Positions 1 to 8,845 are shown, numbered from the stretch's first letter. The stretch is 64,000 bases of DNA from Bisgaardia hudsonensis (GCF_004345785.1 NZ_SLXI01000002.1:125774-189773); one strand, 5' to 3'. Numbers and translations are program-made. The notes: generated by a model not told the origin, from the letters alone.

Positions 1-14
1 AATTGAGGTAAAAA

Positions 15-1047
15 GTCTTAATCCCTTTCGTACAGGGCGGTGTCTTTCGACTAAGTTTAGTGAAGAAAAATACCGCCAATTACATGAGTCTTAATCCCTT
101 TCGTACAGGGCGGTGTCTTTCGACACGAAAATGCAACAGTATCAGAAATAATAGAGCCGTCTTAATCCCTTTCGTACAGGGCGGTGTCTTTCGACTTTGA
201 AGCTTTTGAGAAGCTACATAATAAACTTGTCTTAATCCCTTTCGTACAGGGCGGTGTCTTTCGACAAAGCTCAGCCTGAGGATTTTGTGCCGGAAGAGTC
301 TTAATCCCTTTCGTACAGGGCGGTGTCTTTCGACAAGACAGTATTGTAAAACAAATGGACGAGTTTGTGTCTTAATCCCTTTCGTACAGGGCGGTGTCTT
401 TCGACTTAACTACAATCCCCGGATTTGAAACCCCAACTTCGTCTTAATCCCTTTCGTACAGGGCGGTGTCTTTCGACAGTACAACAGGCACAAAGTAAAA
501 AACTACCAACAAGTCTTAATCCCTTTCGTACAGGGCGGTGTCTTTCGACATGGCGAAATGCGGTATTAAATTCTGTACCGATGTCTTAATCCCTTTCGTA
601 CAGGGCGGTGTCTTTCGACAAAGTGAACGACAAGTAGGGTATGGTGTATATTCAATGTCTTAATCCCTTTCGTACAGGGCGGTGTCTTTCGACAGAAAAA
701 TTACTATTGATTCCGGTGCCGAAGTGTGTCTTAATCCCTTTCGTACAGGGCGGTGTCTTTCGACCTAAAAAATAGGAGAAAAACTATGACGTTTCATCAG
801 TCTTAATCCCTTTCGTACAGGGCGGTGTCTTTCGACGTTAAGCTTGCTTATACCATTGCACTAACCTGGTCTTAATCCCTTTCGTACAGGGCGGTGTCTT
901 TCGACACGAAACTAAGGGAGATTATAATTTAGCTAATCAGTCTTAATCCCTTTCGTACAGGGCGGTGTCTTTCGACATTAACCCAGCACCAGCTGCAACT
1001 ATTGCAATAAGTCTTAATCCCTTTCGTACAGGGCGGTGTCTTTCGAC
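15..1047 (-). CRISPR. Type III-A CRISPR array, 15 repeats / 14 spacers visible
   Basis: Fifteen identical 37-bp repeats start at 15, 88, 159, 229, 298, 369, 441, 513, 583, 657, 728, 800, 869, 940 and 1011. The 14 spacers between them are 32-37 bp long and all differ. On the minus strand the repeat begins GTCGAAAG and ends GGGATTAAGAC. A short CCCT/AGGG hairpin lies just before the last eight bases, ATTAAGAC, which would be the usual 8-nt crRNA 5' tag left by Cas6. I therefore infer leftward transcription from a leader at 1048-1224, beside cas2. No repeat is degenerate. The 14 bases before the first repeat look like part of another spacer, so the array probably continues beyond the left edge and the distal end is not seen. 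Confidence 0.98.
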
Positions 1048-1224
1048 TGCAGATAGTTATATTTTGTTTGTTTTTTAATGGGTTAGCTAAGACTTTCCCA
1101 AAATTTTTGTACCAATGATTCGTTGGGTATTGAATTGATTTAAAAATAAACAATCTAATGATCTACTGCTTGTTTTATGTAGTATATTTTACCTTATTTT
1201 AAATAAAGATACGATATAATTTTG
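1048..1224 (-). promoter_or_regulatory. CRISPR leader
   Basis: This AT-rich 177-bp non-coding stretch lies between the stop of the array-proximal cas2 and the first-transcribed repeat. Its place on the side from which the minus-strand transcript enters the array, next to the adaptation genes, is what a leader should occupy. It should contain the array promoter and the integration-guiding sequence. Several TAAAAT/TATAAT-like hexamers are present, but I cannot choose one as the -10 box. Confidence 0.7.
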
Positions 1225-1497
1225 TTATGTTAAAGCTGTCCAAATAATGCCTTCTGGTAAAATTGGTTTACCTATTTTCCATTGATTTGAGTTTTTAGAA
1301 AGCGGATAAATTCGTAAATCATCTTCTTTTTTATTTAGAATAGTTAAGATAGTTTTTAAGCATTCTTGGAGTTTATGTTGATCGCCTTCAAACAAAAAAA
1401 CACTATATTGGATAGGAGTCGCATATTTTTGCATGCGTCGGTGTATTTTTTGTAAGCGTTTTTCATCTGAGATATCATAGCCAATTAAATATTGCAT
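1225..1497 (-). CDS. cas2: Cas2 (array-proximal copy)
   Basis: The 90-residue protein starts MQYLIGYDISDEKRL, with the beta1 YDISD signature holding the metal-binding Asp of Cas2. It also shows the ferredoxin-like layout: a KIHRRMQKYATPIQYSVF segment followed by a strand with RIYPL. With Cas1 it forms the spacer-integration complex. AAGGAA sits 5 bases ahead of the ATG. It is the last gene of the leftward cas operon, 17 bp after cas1, and abuts the leader. It differs clearly from the second Cas2 on the other side of cas1, so this is not a recent tandem duplication. Confidence 0.95.
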   Translation of the reverse strand: MQYLIGYDISDEKRLQKIHRRMQKYATPIQYSVFLFEGDQHKLQECLKTILTILNKKEDDLRIYPLSKNSNQWKIGKPILPEGIIWTALT

Positions 1498-1514
1498 TTT
1501 TATTCCTTGATGAA

Positions 1515-2588
1515 TTAAAAATTAAATTGAATATTACTTAACATGGTTTGTTGATTAAAGTAATAGGTTTCTATACGTTGAGTAATGATTTCTTCTAATT
1601 GTATTTTATCAATTTCTGATTGTTGGATTAGACGACGCTGCGGAAGTGCGGTCAGATTTATTCCTTTTAATATATTAACTAAATCGTAACAATTTTCTGT
1701 AAGTATCTTTCGCCAAGTTACAATGATTTTTTCATATTCTTGATAGAAATTTATTCGTCCAGTCTTACCTAAAAAACAACCTTCTTGGGTGTTCGAAAAG
1801 TGTTCTTTTCTTAATATTTCTTGGTGAAAACAACCAAGTATCCAATTATCGACGAGTGGACGAAGTGGTTCAATTAAATCACAGGCAAGGGATTCTCTGC
1901 TGTAATTTATACTATGATAAAAGCCAATATAAGGATCAAGCCCCGCACCATAAGCTACTAATATAGCTTCACTATGTAATAGGGTATAAGTTAATGAAAG
2001 AACCGCATTAAAGGGATCTTTTGGTGGTCTTCGATTACGTCCTTCAAATCCAAGAGATGGTGGCAAGTAGCTGCTTAACGCAGAAAAATAAACAGCTGCT
2101 GCTTTTCCTTCTATACCCCTTAACTCAGCAAGAGTATTTTGGGTGGCAATTTTTTCCATTAATGCTTTCAATTCAGTCGCTTTCATTGTGAGAATATATC
2201 TTTTTTCTGGTTTATGTTCTGCTGCTTGATATAACCAAATTTTTTGTGTGTTTATTTTTAGATTAATTAAACTTTTTGCAAAGTTTAAGCAAAATATTTC
2301 ATTGTAAGCTAGATCATATTGAGTAAAGCGACGTATTACATCGTTGTGAGGCTGGCTTAAAAAAAGTGTCGGTGTATTTTTTCTACCTTTTAGAAAAATA
2401 ATTCCGATATTTTTTTCACCCAATTTGGCTAGGAGTGAAGCTTTCAAGGTTACATCTCCCCTAAGATAAATATGATCAATTGGAGCTAAGGGGATCGTAC
2501 CTACTCGCTCATTATTTTCGTAGCAAACTAAAGTTTCACCACTTAGTCTTAATTCTATTCCTTTGCGATCGATATATAAACTAGACAT
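1515..2588 (-). CDS. cas1: CRISPR-associated endonuclease Cas1
   Basis: The 357-residue protein has the complete Cas1 metal triad: Glu160 in LRGIEG, His225 in GFYHS and Asp237 (with Glu240) in CDLIEPLRP. The N-terminal beta domain starts SSLYIDRKGIELRL and the helical catalytic domain follows. Cas1 is the integrase that inserts new spacers at the leader end. There is no fused reverse transcriptase or Cas4 domain. GAGG precedes the ATG. The gene sits between two different cas2 genes with gaps of 17 and 9 bp, so all three are probably co-transcribed. A DNA uptake signal lies inside it at 1644-1652. Confidence 0.97.
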   Translation of the reverse strand: MSSLYIDRKGIELRLSGETLVCYENNERVGTIPLAPIDHIYLRGDVTLKASLLAKLGEKNIGIIFLKGRKNTPTLFLSQPHNDVIRRFTQYDLAYNEIFCLNFAKSLINLKINTQKIWLYQAAEHKPEKRYILTMKATELKALMEKIATQNTLAELRGIEGKAAAVYFSALSSYLPPSLGFEGRNRRPPKDPFNAVLSLTYTLLHSEAILVAYGAGLDPYIGFYHSINYSRESLACDLIEPLRPLVDNWILGCFHQEILRKEHFSNTQEGCFLGKTGRINFYQEYEKIIVTWRKILTENCYDLVNILKGINLTALPQRRLIQQSEIDKIQLEEIITQRIETYYFNQQTMLSNIQFNF

Positions 2589-2597
2589 ATTTTACCT

Positions 2598-2885
2598 CTA
2601 AATTATTAAAAAAGGTTGTGTTGATTGTAGTTTAGCCTTTCCATATAAAATGGGGGTTGTGTCCTTATTTAATTGAAAAATAAATATCTTATCATCGGCT
2701 TCTTCAATAAGTGCGGTAATATTTTCTTTAAGTTCTTTAAATTCTCGTTCATTTAACCAACATTCATAAAAGGATTTTTGTCCTCCTATTGCATAAGCAT
2801 TCACTTTTTTATGTATTTTATATAGCCGTTTAGGATCGGATATATCGTATGTAATAAGGTAACGAGTTCTATATTTCATAAACAT
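2598..2885 (-). CDS. cas2: Second Cas2 homologue
   Basis: This 95-residue protein has the Cas2 core: RYLITYDISDPKRLYKIHKKV, then a QKSFYECWL strand and a KIFIFQL strand near the C terminus. YDISD carries the conserved metal-ligand Asp. It is only distantly similar to the copy at 1225-1497, the QKSFYECWL segment being replaced there by PIQYSVFLF. The start may be the ATG at 2885 or the one two codons later; no strong ribosome site separates them. It lies immediately upstream of cas1 and opens the adaptation module, behind a 179-bp gap that could hold a promoter. An uptake signal lies within it at 2709-2717. Confidence 0.92.
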   Translation of the reverse strand: MFMKYRTRYLITYDISDPKRLYKIHKKVNAYAIGGQKSFYECWLNEREFKELKENITALIEEADDKIFIFQLNKDTTPILYGKAKLQSTQPFLII

Positions 2886-2985
2886 TATTGGAATATAAAG
2901 TGTGATTAAGTTTTTTATATTAGCTTTTTTAAGATAATTCGTATTAATATCTTATAGACTCTAATTTGTAGATATAAAAGATCAC

Positions 2986-3000
2986 TATGAACTGTTCATA
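2986..3000. promoter_or_regulatory. 15-bp palindrome ahead of the adaptation genes
   Basis: TATGAACTGTTCATA is a perfect inverted repeat of 7-bp arms around one base. It lies in the 179-bp gap between card1 and the upstream cas2, about 100 bp ahead of the cas2 start. It has the form of a small operator for a dimeric regulator controlling the cas2-cas1-cas2 module. No regulator gene is visible in the locus, so the role is inference from position and symmetry only. Confidence 0.3.
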
Positions 3001-3064
3001 ATTAAAATATATATTTATTTTATAAGCAGTGCTTAAGATAGAATGGAGAAAAATTTAATGTTGT

Positions 3065-4255
3065 TTATTTTAGTCCAATCCATTTCTGTAGTTCATTTTC
3101 TAAATTATTTATTTCATTTCCTTGGATAATTTTAATCCTTAAATGGTCAGCTTTATTTTTTACTACTTGTGATACTTCAGAATAGGTTACTAAACAAGTT
3201 TTAGTCATTAATCCCCCATAATTTTTTAGTGCATGTAGCTTATAAAGAATTTTATCTGCTGTATCTCCTTTAATCTTCCCCGTTTTACATTCAATAATAT
3301 GTAGGCAGTTTTTGGTAATAAATACAATATCAAATTCATTTTTCTTTCCTAGATTATCTGAATGATCTTCTTCTTCGTCTTTGTTATATTCAGGGTATTT
3401 TATGGTGATATTACAATCAATGATTTTTTCTATTTCTTCTATGTTGTCACTATTTAAAAGACTTTTTGTTTTATCATAGATATAGAGCTCTAACCAACCA
3501 CCTTTTATAAAGCTTATTATTTGGTCATTTTTAAAATTTATTATTTTATCTTGATTATATTCTATCAAATTATTTTTATTTAACTTTACTAGTAATTTTT
3601 CAATATCATTTATTTTTTCATCTTGTTCATTTATTTTTACTTTATATTTATTTTCTTTTTTATTATTTTTTACCTTAGAAGCATAAGAATTTAATTTGGG
3701 AATTAATTCCTTGTATTTTTTATATTCTTGAATAAAACATTCAATTTCAGGAATATTTATTTGTACTTTTTCCTTTGAAGTGCTTCTATTAATCTTAAAA
3801 CCATAAGAGGAAAAATAAATTTCAAGATCATTTCTAGTTTGTAATTTTTCAGATCGATATTGGTTATTTTCTTTAGAAACAAAAATAATTTCATTATTAC
3901 TTGTATTAAGATAAAAGATAGGTTTCTTTATGGCATCAAATATTTTAACACCTATAATAGACATTAATTTGGTACCACCAGTTGCATTTAAAGCAATATT
4001 TTTTTCCTTATATTTTTCTATTATTGTTAAAAAATTTTTTTCTAATAAGTCTAAGTTAAACTCATTCTCTAAATATTCAATAATGACCGTAATGCCTTTA
4101 TCCTTAAAAGCACTTTTGAGATATTCAGCTTTTTTTTCTCTTGATTTAGAAACTAAAAAAATAGCTTCTTTAGGTTTAAAATTATTATCCAAAATAGGTA
4201 GTAAATTAGCAGCTGCTTGATCAGATACAAGGCAAAAGTGAATGTCAAATTTCAT
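3065..4255 (-). CDS. card1: Card1/Can2-type CARF nuclease (DUF1887)
   Basis: The 396-residue protein has an N-terminal CARF domain with the ligand-loop motif NATGGTK at residues 90-96. The C-terminal restriction-endonuclease-like domain shows Glu256 in GGWLEL, Asp309 in NEFDIV, and Glu322/Lys324 in IECKTGK, the E/D/ExK metal site of DUF1887. Known Card1/Can2 proteins are cyclic tetra-adenylate-activated nucleases acting on single-stranded DNA and RNA or nicking DNA, and they stop cell growth during type III immunity. I chose the ATG at 4255 because AAGGAGAG lies just upstream; an earlier in-frame start would overlap csx16. Its partner is the cyclase of Cas10 in the same operon. This appears to be the only CARF effector in the locus. 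Confidence 0.93.
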   Translation of the reverse strand: MKFDIHFCLVSDQAAANLLPILDNNFKPKEAIFLVSKSREKKAEYLKSAFKDKGITVIIEYLENEFNLDLLEKNFLTIIEKYKEKNIALNATGGTKLMSIIGVKIFDAIKKPIFYLNTSNNEIIFVSKENNQYRSEKLQTRNDLEIYFSSYGFKINRSTSKEKVQINIPEIECFIQEYKKYKELIPKLNSYASKVKNNKKENKYKVKINEQDEKINDIEKLLVKLNKNNLIEYNQDKIINFKNDQIISFIKGGWLELYIYDKTKSLLNSDNIEEIEKIIDCNITIKYPEYNKDEEEDHSDNLGKKNEFDIVFITKNCLHIIECKTGKIKGDTADKILYKLHALKNYGGLMTKTCLVTYSEVSQVVKNKADHLRIKIIQGNEINNLENELQKWIGLK

Positions 4256-4271
4256 AATTCTCTCCTTGAGA

Positions 4272-4570
<299 letters not shown>

Positions 4571-4620
4571 CTATAAATAAGTGCGGTTATTTTACTAATG
4601 ATTTTTTATATAAATTATTT

Positions 4621-4634
4621 TTACAAATTTGTAA
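4621..4634. promoter_or_regulatory. Palindrome TTACAAATTTGTAA, copy 2
   Basis: A perfect 14-bp palindrome coincides with the last codons and stop of cas6, and sits 60 bp upstream of the csx16 ATG. The same 14 bases form the core of a longer palindrome upstream of csm1 at 11626-11647. Sharing an identical symmetrical sequence ahead of two parts of the locus suggests a common operator, but here the bases also encode Ile-Thr-Asn-Leu-stop of Cas6. Confidence 0.4.
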
Positions 4635-5544
4635 TTCTGTATTTTCCTAGCCCAAAGGTTGCATTTTTTCCACAATGTAGCCATTGACCGATATAGAGTA
4701 ATGTTACCCATTGTGTTGGTACATTATCTAATTCCCATTGACCGACTACGCCACCAAGAGTCATTTTTTGATTTTGCCTTGAGGAATATCTTGTCCAATC
4801 TTGCCAGCTTAATGATTTTTTATCTTTAATTTCAGATATTGAAGCAATCAAATCCTCAAAATTGAGATTGAGTGGTTGATGATGAAATTCACTAACAAGC
4901 GAAATTCTTTTCGCTAAACTAATTAAAAAGCGTGGTAGTGTAATTGTATTTGGTCTTAAAGGCTTCCCATTTTCTTGTAATCGTAATGGTGTTTCAATGT
5001 TTAAAATAAGTTTTGTTGGTAATATTGTAGGTAATGTAATTTGTGATGAATGATCTTGTATATTGCCATTAATTAAAATACCTTGGTAAGTATTAGTATT
5101 TTGTAAATTCACTGCAATATCCATCAAATTCGCTTTTCCACCAGCTATGTTGTATTCAAAGGCACGTTTGAAAGCAAAGGCAATTAAAGGCAGTTGTTCG
5201 ATTAATTTACCAAATAATACTAAATTAAATGATATCATCTCGTTTATTTGATATTGTTTATGTCCCCAATCTGGCGGTTCAATAATATAGCCATTAGGTA
5301 CTTGGTTAAATTGCTGTATTTGATGTGTTTCAGGTGCAGGAGTTTCAAATATATTTGTATAAGGACAAGTGCGATATAATGCACATTCCTTACAATTATC
5401 TTCCTTTGTCATACAACTAATTTTACGCAATGCACGACCAAATACACCACGGATTGTAGAACCTGAATATTCAGGCAACTCAAATGGTTGAGTTACCTGA
5501 AATGTTAATTGATAACGAGCGATTGGTAATGATGAAATATTCAT
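4621..5544 (-). CDS. cas6: CRISPR pre-crRNA endoribonuclease Cas6
   Basis: The 307-residue RAMP protein ends with the Cas6 glycine-rich loop CGKNATFGLGKYRI. Near the N terminus it has SGSTIRGVFGRALRK followed by a four-cysteine cluster (CMTKEDNCKECALYRTCPY), as in many type III-associated Cas6 proteins of the PF10040 class. Cas6 cuts the array transcript within each repeat. The repeat hairpin followed by ATTAAGAC agrees with that. The start codon shares its first base with the csm5 stop (TAATG), so translation is probably coupled. The catalytic residues of this family vary and I do not assign them. Confidence 0.9.
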   Translation of the reverse strand: MNISSLPIARYQLTFQVTQPFELPEYSGSTIRGVFGRALRKISCMTKEDNCKECALYRTCPYTNIFETPAPETHQIQQFNQVPNGYIIEPPDWGHKQYQINEMISFNLVLFGKLIEQLPLIAFAFKRAFEYNIAGGKANLMDIAVNLQNTNTYQGILINGNIQDHSSQITLPTILPTKLILNIETPLRLQENGKPLRPNTITLPRFLISLAKRISLVSEFHHQPLNLNFEDLIASISEIKDKKSLSWQDWTRYSSRQNQKMTLGGVVGQWELDNVPTQWVTLLYIGQWLHCGKNATFGLGKYRITNL

Positions 5545-7181
5545 TAAATACTATCCAATTTTGTAAGTAGTTTTTCTAGTTCTTTTTTATTTACTTTTAT
5601 AGTGATATCAATTTTAGATTTTAATAATTCCATTGTAATATTTTCTTTTAAATAAGATTTATCAGCATTAGACCAAGAATGAATAGCATCTTTCATAATA
5701 TTTAAACTTTCTTGTAATAATGGGGAACCATTTCTATCTATTTGACGTTCTTTTACTTTTTCAATTTTTTCTTTAAGATGAATAACCGTTTTTTGATTTT
5801 CAGTCGCTGAGTTTAATCGATCTTGCTTTTGTTGTTCTTCAACTTGGCGTTGCTTTTCTAATTCTAGACGTTTTTGTTCTTCTTGTTTTTGTGTTATGTA
5901 TTGTTTTTGTAATTTTGTTTTAGGTTGTTTATCGCACCATTCTTTTAAAAGAATATTATCAGATGAATTATCATTATTATCCAACTCAAGTATAGCCCAG
6001 CCGAAAGGTTGAATATTAGAATTTTGCTTTTGGGATTCTGAGGCAAGCCAATATGTATTTGATTCGGTCTTAATTTCATCAATTCTTTTACCATTTTTAT
6101 TGCTTATCATTACTGATATTTTACGTAATTTTTTATTTTGATAAACTTTAGATTCAGCACCATTTTTACCTAATCGGATTAGTGCTATATCATTATTTGA
6201 AAGTAATAGTTTTATACGTTCCATGTAGTCTTTAGAAATAATATTATTCTTAATTAAATGATCACATTCACTTTCAAATATAGGTTTATAAAAACTATTT
6301 AATAAATTAAAAAGCTTTGATATTTCTAATGAATTTTTCTCATTACCTTTTAATAAGGTTATACTACTAGAAAAAGCTCTATATTGCCCAGGAATAATTA
6401 CTTCATAACGATTAGAAAGATTTTGAAAGAGAGATTTTTTATTTTCTTTTAACTCTTTTCTTACATTAATAGAGTATAAAATTTTTGAGAAAACTTTATC
6501 TATAGGAATAAAATCAGATATTTTGATATTTTGAGTGAGTATTTTTTCTGAATTATTTTCGAGATTATTGAAATCACCTATATAACTCTTCCAAAGTTCA
6601 GTGGATAAATCAAAATTATTCTCTTTCTCTTTCTCTTTCTCTTTCTCTTTCTCTTTCTCTTTCTCTTTCTCTAGTAATTCGGTGATATCAATGAGATTTG
6701 AAATATTTATTTCATTCAGAATTGTTGTTATCAATGAACCTTTTACGCTACTACCTGGAATATAAGTTTGTTTTTGATAAGGTAAATAGGCATGTTTAGA
6801 TAGGAACATTTTGTTGAATACATTTCTATCCTTTTTAAGTACTTTCTCAATCCATTCTTTAGTTAGTATATCGCTTGCTTCAATTTTTAAATGTGCAATT
6901 TTTTTTATTTTTTGTACGATGGTATGATTTTGTGAAAAAAAATCATTTATTTTAAAAAGAATTTCATTATTTTTATTATATAAACTCTCATTATTGAGGA
7001 TATCTAGTAAATCATTATTTTCTTTTTCAGAAAGATTTAATTTACTAGGATCAAAGTGATATAGCATATTTTCACTTGAATCTATAATATAATTTGTGGG
7101 TTCAAAATCTTCGCCACAACCAATATGAATTGGACTGAGTGGTGTTAAGAAAATTTTATAAGTCTGCATAAATTTTTGCAT
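5544..7181 (-). CDS. csm5: Type III-A effector subunit Csm5, extended
   Basis: The RAMP-fold protein begins QTYKIFLTPLSPIHIGCGEDFEPTNYI and has YIPGSSVKGSL near residue 145, both typical of Csm5, which caps the 3' end of the crRNA in the Csm complex. At 545 residues it is longer than usual. A (Lys-Glu)n run at about residues 170-187 and a charged, coiled-coil-like C-terminal region from about residue 425 (rich in KQEEQKRLELEKQRQ) account for the excess. AGGA precedes the ATG at 7181, 8 bp after csm4. The Lys-Glu run is encoded by a perfect hexanucleotide repeat whose copy number could vary without breaking the frame. Confidence 0.9.
   Translation of the reverse strand: MQKFMQTYKIFLTPLSPIHIGCGEDFEPTNYIIDSSENMLYHFDPSKLNLSEKENNDLLDILNNESLYNKNNEILFKINDFFSQNHTIVQKIKKIAHLKIEASDILTKEWIEKVLKKDRNVFNKMFLSKHAYLPYQKQTYIPGSSVKGSLITTILNEINISNLIDITELLEKEKEKEKEKEKEKEKENNFDLSTELWKSYIGDFNNLENNSEKILTQNIKISDFIPIDKVFSKILYSINVRKELKENKKSLFQNLSNRYEVIIPGQYRAFSSSITLLKGNEKNSLEISKLFNLLNSFYKPIFESECDHLIKNNIISKDYMERIKLLLSNNDIALIRLGKNGAESKVYQNKKLRKISVMISNKNGKRIDEIKTESNTYWLASESQKQNSNIQPFGWAILELDNNDNSSDNILLKEWCDKQPKTKLQKQYITQKQEEQKRLELEKQRQVEEQQKQDRLNSATENQKTVIHLKEKIEKVKERQIDRNGSPLLQESLNIMKDAIHSWSNADKSYLKENITMELLKSKIDITIKVNKKELEKLLTKLDSI
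6621..6672. repeat. Hexanucleotide tandem repeat (CTCTTT)8.7 inside csm5
   Basis: Fifty-two bases consist of 8 perfect CTCTTT units plus CTCT. On the coding strand this reads as alternating GAG/AAA codons, giving a Glu-Lys run. Such simple repeats mutate by slippage. Because the unit is 6 bp, gain or loss changes protein length rather than frame. Confidence 0.97.
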
Positions 7182-7189
7182 AAATAATC

Positions 7190-8116
7190 CTATTTATTTT
7201 CAAATTCAATAGTTAATGGAAGCACTGGTGCATATCCTTGATGTACGGCATCATTTTGTGAATAGGAAATATTTTTTAAGCCATTCCCTAAAAAAGTCTT
7301 ATTTTCCCATTGTTTAGGTGTAAATACTGCTCCCGTTTTTGCAAGTAGAATTGGTTTTTTAAACGGGTTATTACTTAATGCCTTAATATCACCGTGTCGT
7401 CCAAATCGAGTAGTAATTTGATAAAAACTAAATTCTTTATTCAAATTTAGATTGGCAGGACTACAGTTCGCAAGAGTGAGATAAGCATTTTCCGTATTTT
7501 GATGATACTCAAAAGATTCTGTGTTTGTTACACTAAATTTACCTAGCCCAATAGAGGCATCTCTTCCAAAACCATATTTCCCAATATTTTCTAATAATGA
7601 GTTAATTTCTTCCGAACTTATACGATTTTCGTCAAAAACAATGTAAAGATCGAGAGTAGTATTTGGCTTATACCAAATTTCATCTTGACTATATGGTGCA
7701 AACATTCCAGTTCCAGTGGTATTGTTTTGTCGATCTAACGTATTATGAAGATGACTATGTATTTCTTTTTGCATTATTTCATTTTCAGCTTTAGCATTTT
7801 GTTGCCATAGCTCAATAGATTGTTTAGTACATTCAATTTCAATCCATTGTTTCTTTTTTAGTTTTTTTCTATCTTGTTCTTCTCCAACTTTCCAATATTT
7901 AGAAGGTAAAGTTGGTAGAGGAAGATAATTATGTGGCATTGCATCGGACACCACCATAAATGGCTGATTTGTATCATAGCCATTTAATAAATTATTTAAA
8001 TGGCTTTCTCCTTTGGTATGTACAATAGCCCAACATAGTTGTCCAAATAAACTATCTCCAACTAGTGGTGTTCCAAAGGCAGTTAATGTTTGAATAGTGA
8101 AACGATGGGTTTTCAT
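7190..8116 (-). CDS. csm4: Type III-A effector subunit Csm4
   Basis: The 308-residue RAMP protein starts KTHRFTIQTLTAFGTPLVGDSLFGQLCWAI, the classic Csm4 N terminus. It contains YLPLPTLPSKYW, typical of the family, and the glycine-rich segment GKYGFGRDASIGLGKF. Csm4 binds the crRNA 5' tag and anchors Cas10 at the base of the complex. The ATG follows AAGGAG. It lies 12 bp after csm3 and 8 bp before csm5 in the same operon. Nothing appears disrupted. Confidence 0.94.
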   Translation of the reverse strand: MKTHRFTIQTLTAFGTPLVGDSLFGQLCWAIVHTKGESHLNNLLNGYDTNQPFMVVSDAMPHNYLPLPTLPSKYWKVGEEQDRKKLKKKQWIEIECTKQSIELWQQNAKAENEIMQKEIHSHLHNTLDRQNNTTGTGMFAPYSQDEIWYKPNTTLDLYIVFDENRISSEEINSLLENIGKYGFGRDASIGLGKFSVTNTESFEYHQNTENAYLTLANCSPANLNLNKEFSFYQITTRFGRHGDIKALSNNPFKKPILLAKTGAVFTPKQWENKTFLGNGLKNISYSQNDAVHQGYAPVLPLTIEFENK

Positions 8117-8128
8117 TCCGCCTTCTCC

Positions 8129-8827
8129 TTATTCAAATGGTTTAATTGTACTAATATCTTTATTTTCACCATTTATTGTTAAATTTTGGAATTCAACTTT
8201 ACCATAACCACGAGAACCACTTCCGCCCAAACTATCAAGTTCAAGTAAACGTAATCCTTTTAGTGTGAGATCAAGTAATTCTGGCTTATCATTTTCAAAT
8301 TGTCGTAATGTAAGTTTAAAATCAAATTTAGTTCCAGCTGGCACTCGTTCTGTTTGTCTTGGGTTTCCTGCAGTCGAAGTGATGCGATCGATAGTATTTT
8401 CACTTTTGGCTTCTGTTGCGGAAAGATTTTCATCTTCCAGTTGTTTTTTCCAATCTTCTGATAATTCACAATCCCAAAATGCAAGGCGAGAAACACCAAT
8501 TTCAGTAACCTCTTCATCCTGATTTTTAGTATCACCACTGATTCCAAATAAACGTAGAATATCTTTAACTGATTCTGGATCTCTTGCTGTTTTGGCTTGT
8601 GCTAAACTAAGTGGTTCTTTTTTGACTTCGCCTGTTCGCCATTCTAATAAAGTTCTAATTTTTCCTTTCAAACTTGATCCGGGTATATAAGGTTGTTGTG
8701 TAATAGGATTTTTTATTACGCCATTATCAATACCACCAATGTGCATTTCACTGTCGCCAGCACCAATATGTAAACCTGTTTTTAATACCAATGTTGCTTT
8801 AATTTCTACAATATTTGTTAATTTCAT
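8129..8827 (-). CDS. csm3: Type III-A backbone subunit and target-RNA nuclease Csm3
   Basis: The 232-residue protein is a canonical Csm3 with TGLHIGAGDSEMHIGGIDN near the N terminus. Asp34 in GGIDN matches the residue that cuts target RNA every six bases in studied Csm complexes. PYIPGSSLKGKIR and the C-terminal LDSLGGSGSRGYGKV are the RAMP glycine-rich motifs. It forms the filament along the crRNA with Csm2. The start follows AAGGAG. All catalytic features look intact, so this complex should still cleave RNA even though the Cas10 HD site is lost. Confidence 0.96.
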   Translation of the reverse strand: MKLTNIVEIKATLVLKTGLHIGAGDSEMHIGGIDNGVIKNPITQQPYIPGSSLKGKIRTLLEWRTGEVKKEPLSLAQAKTARDPESVKDILRLFGISGDTKNQDEEVTEIGVSRLAFWDCELSEDWKKQLEDENLSATEAKSENTIDRITSTAGNPRQTERVPAGTKFDFKLTLRQFENDKPELLDLTLKGLRLLELDSLGGSGSRGYGKVEFQNLTINGENKDISTIKPFE

Positions 8828-8845
8828 TTTAAATTCTCCTTTATT

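Noticed and set aside
929..1153. A 74-codon open frame on the minus strand spanning the last two CRISPR repeats and leader
   Set aside because: It lies across repeat-spacer units and non-coding leader, and has no family resemblance.
1515..2588. Possible RT-Cas1 fusion, as found with some type III systems
   Set aside because: The protein is 357 residues, starts directly with the Cas1 beta domain, and no reverse transcriptase motif is found nearby.
3930..4220. Plus-strand open frame opposite card1
   Set aside because: It is the complement of a well-supported CARF nuclease gene with no independent ribosome site or homology.
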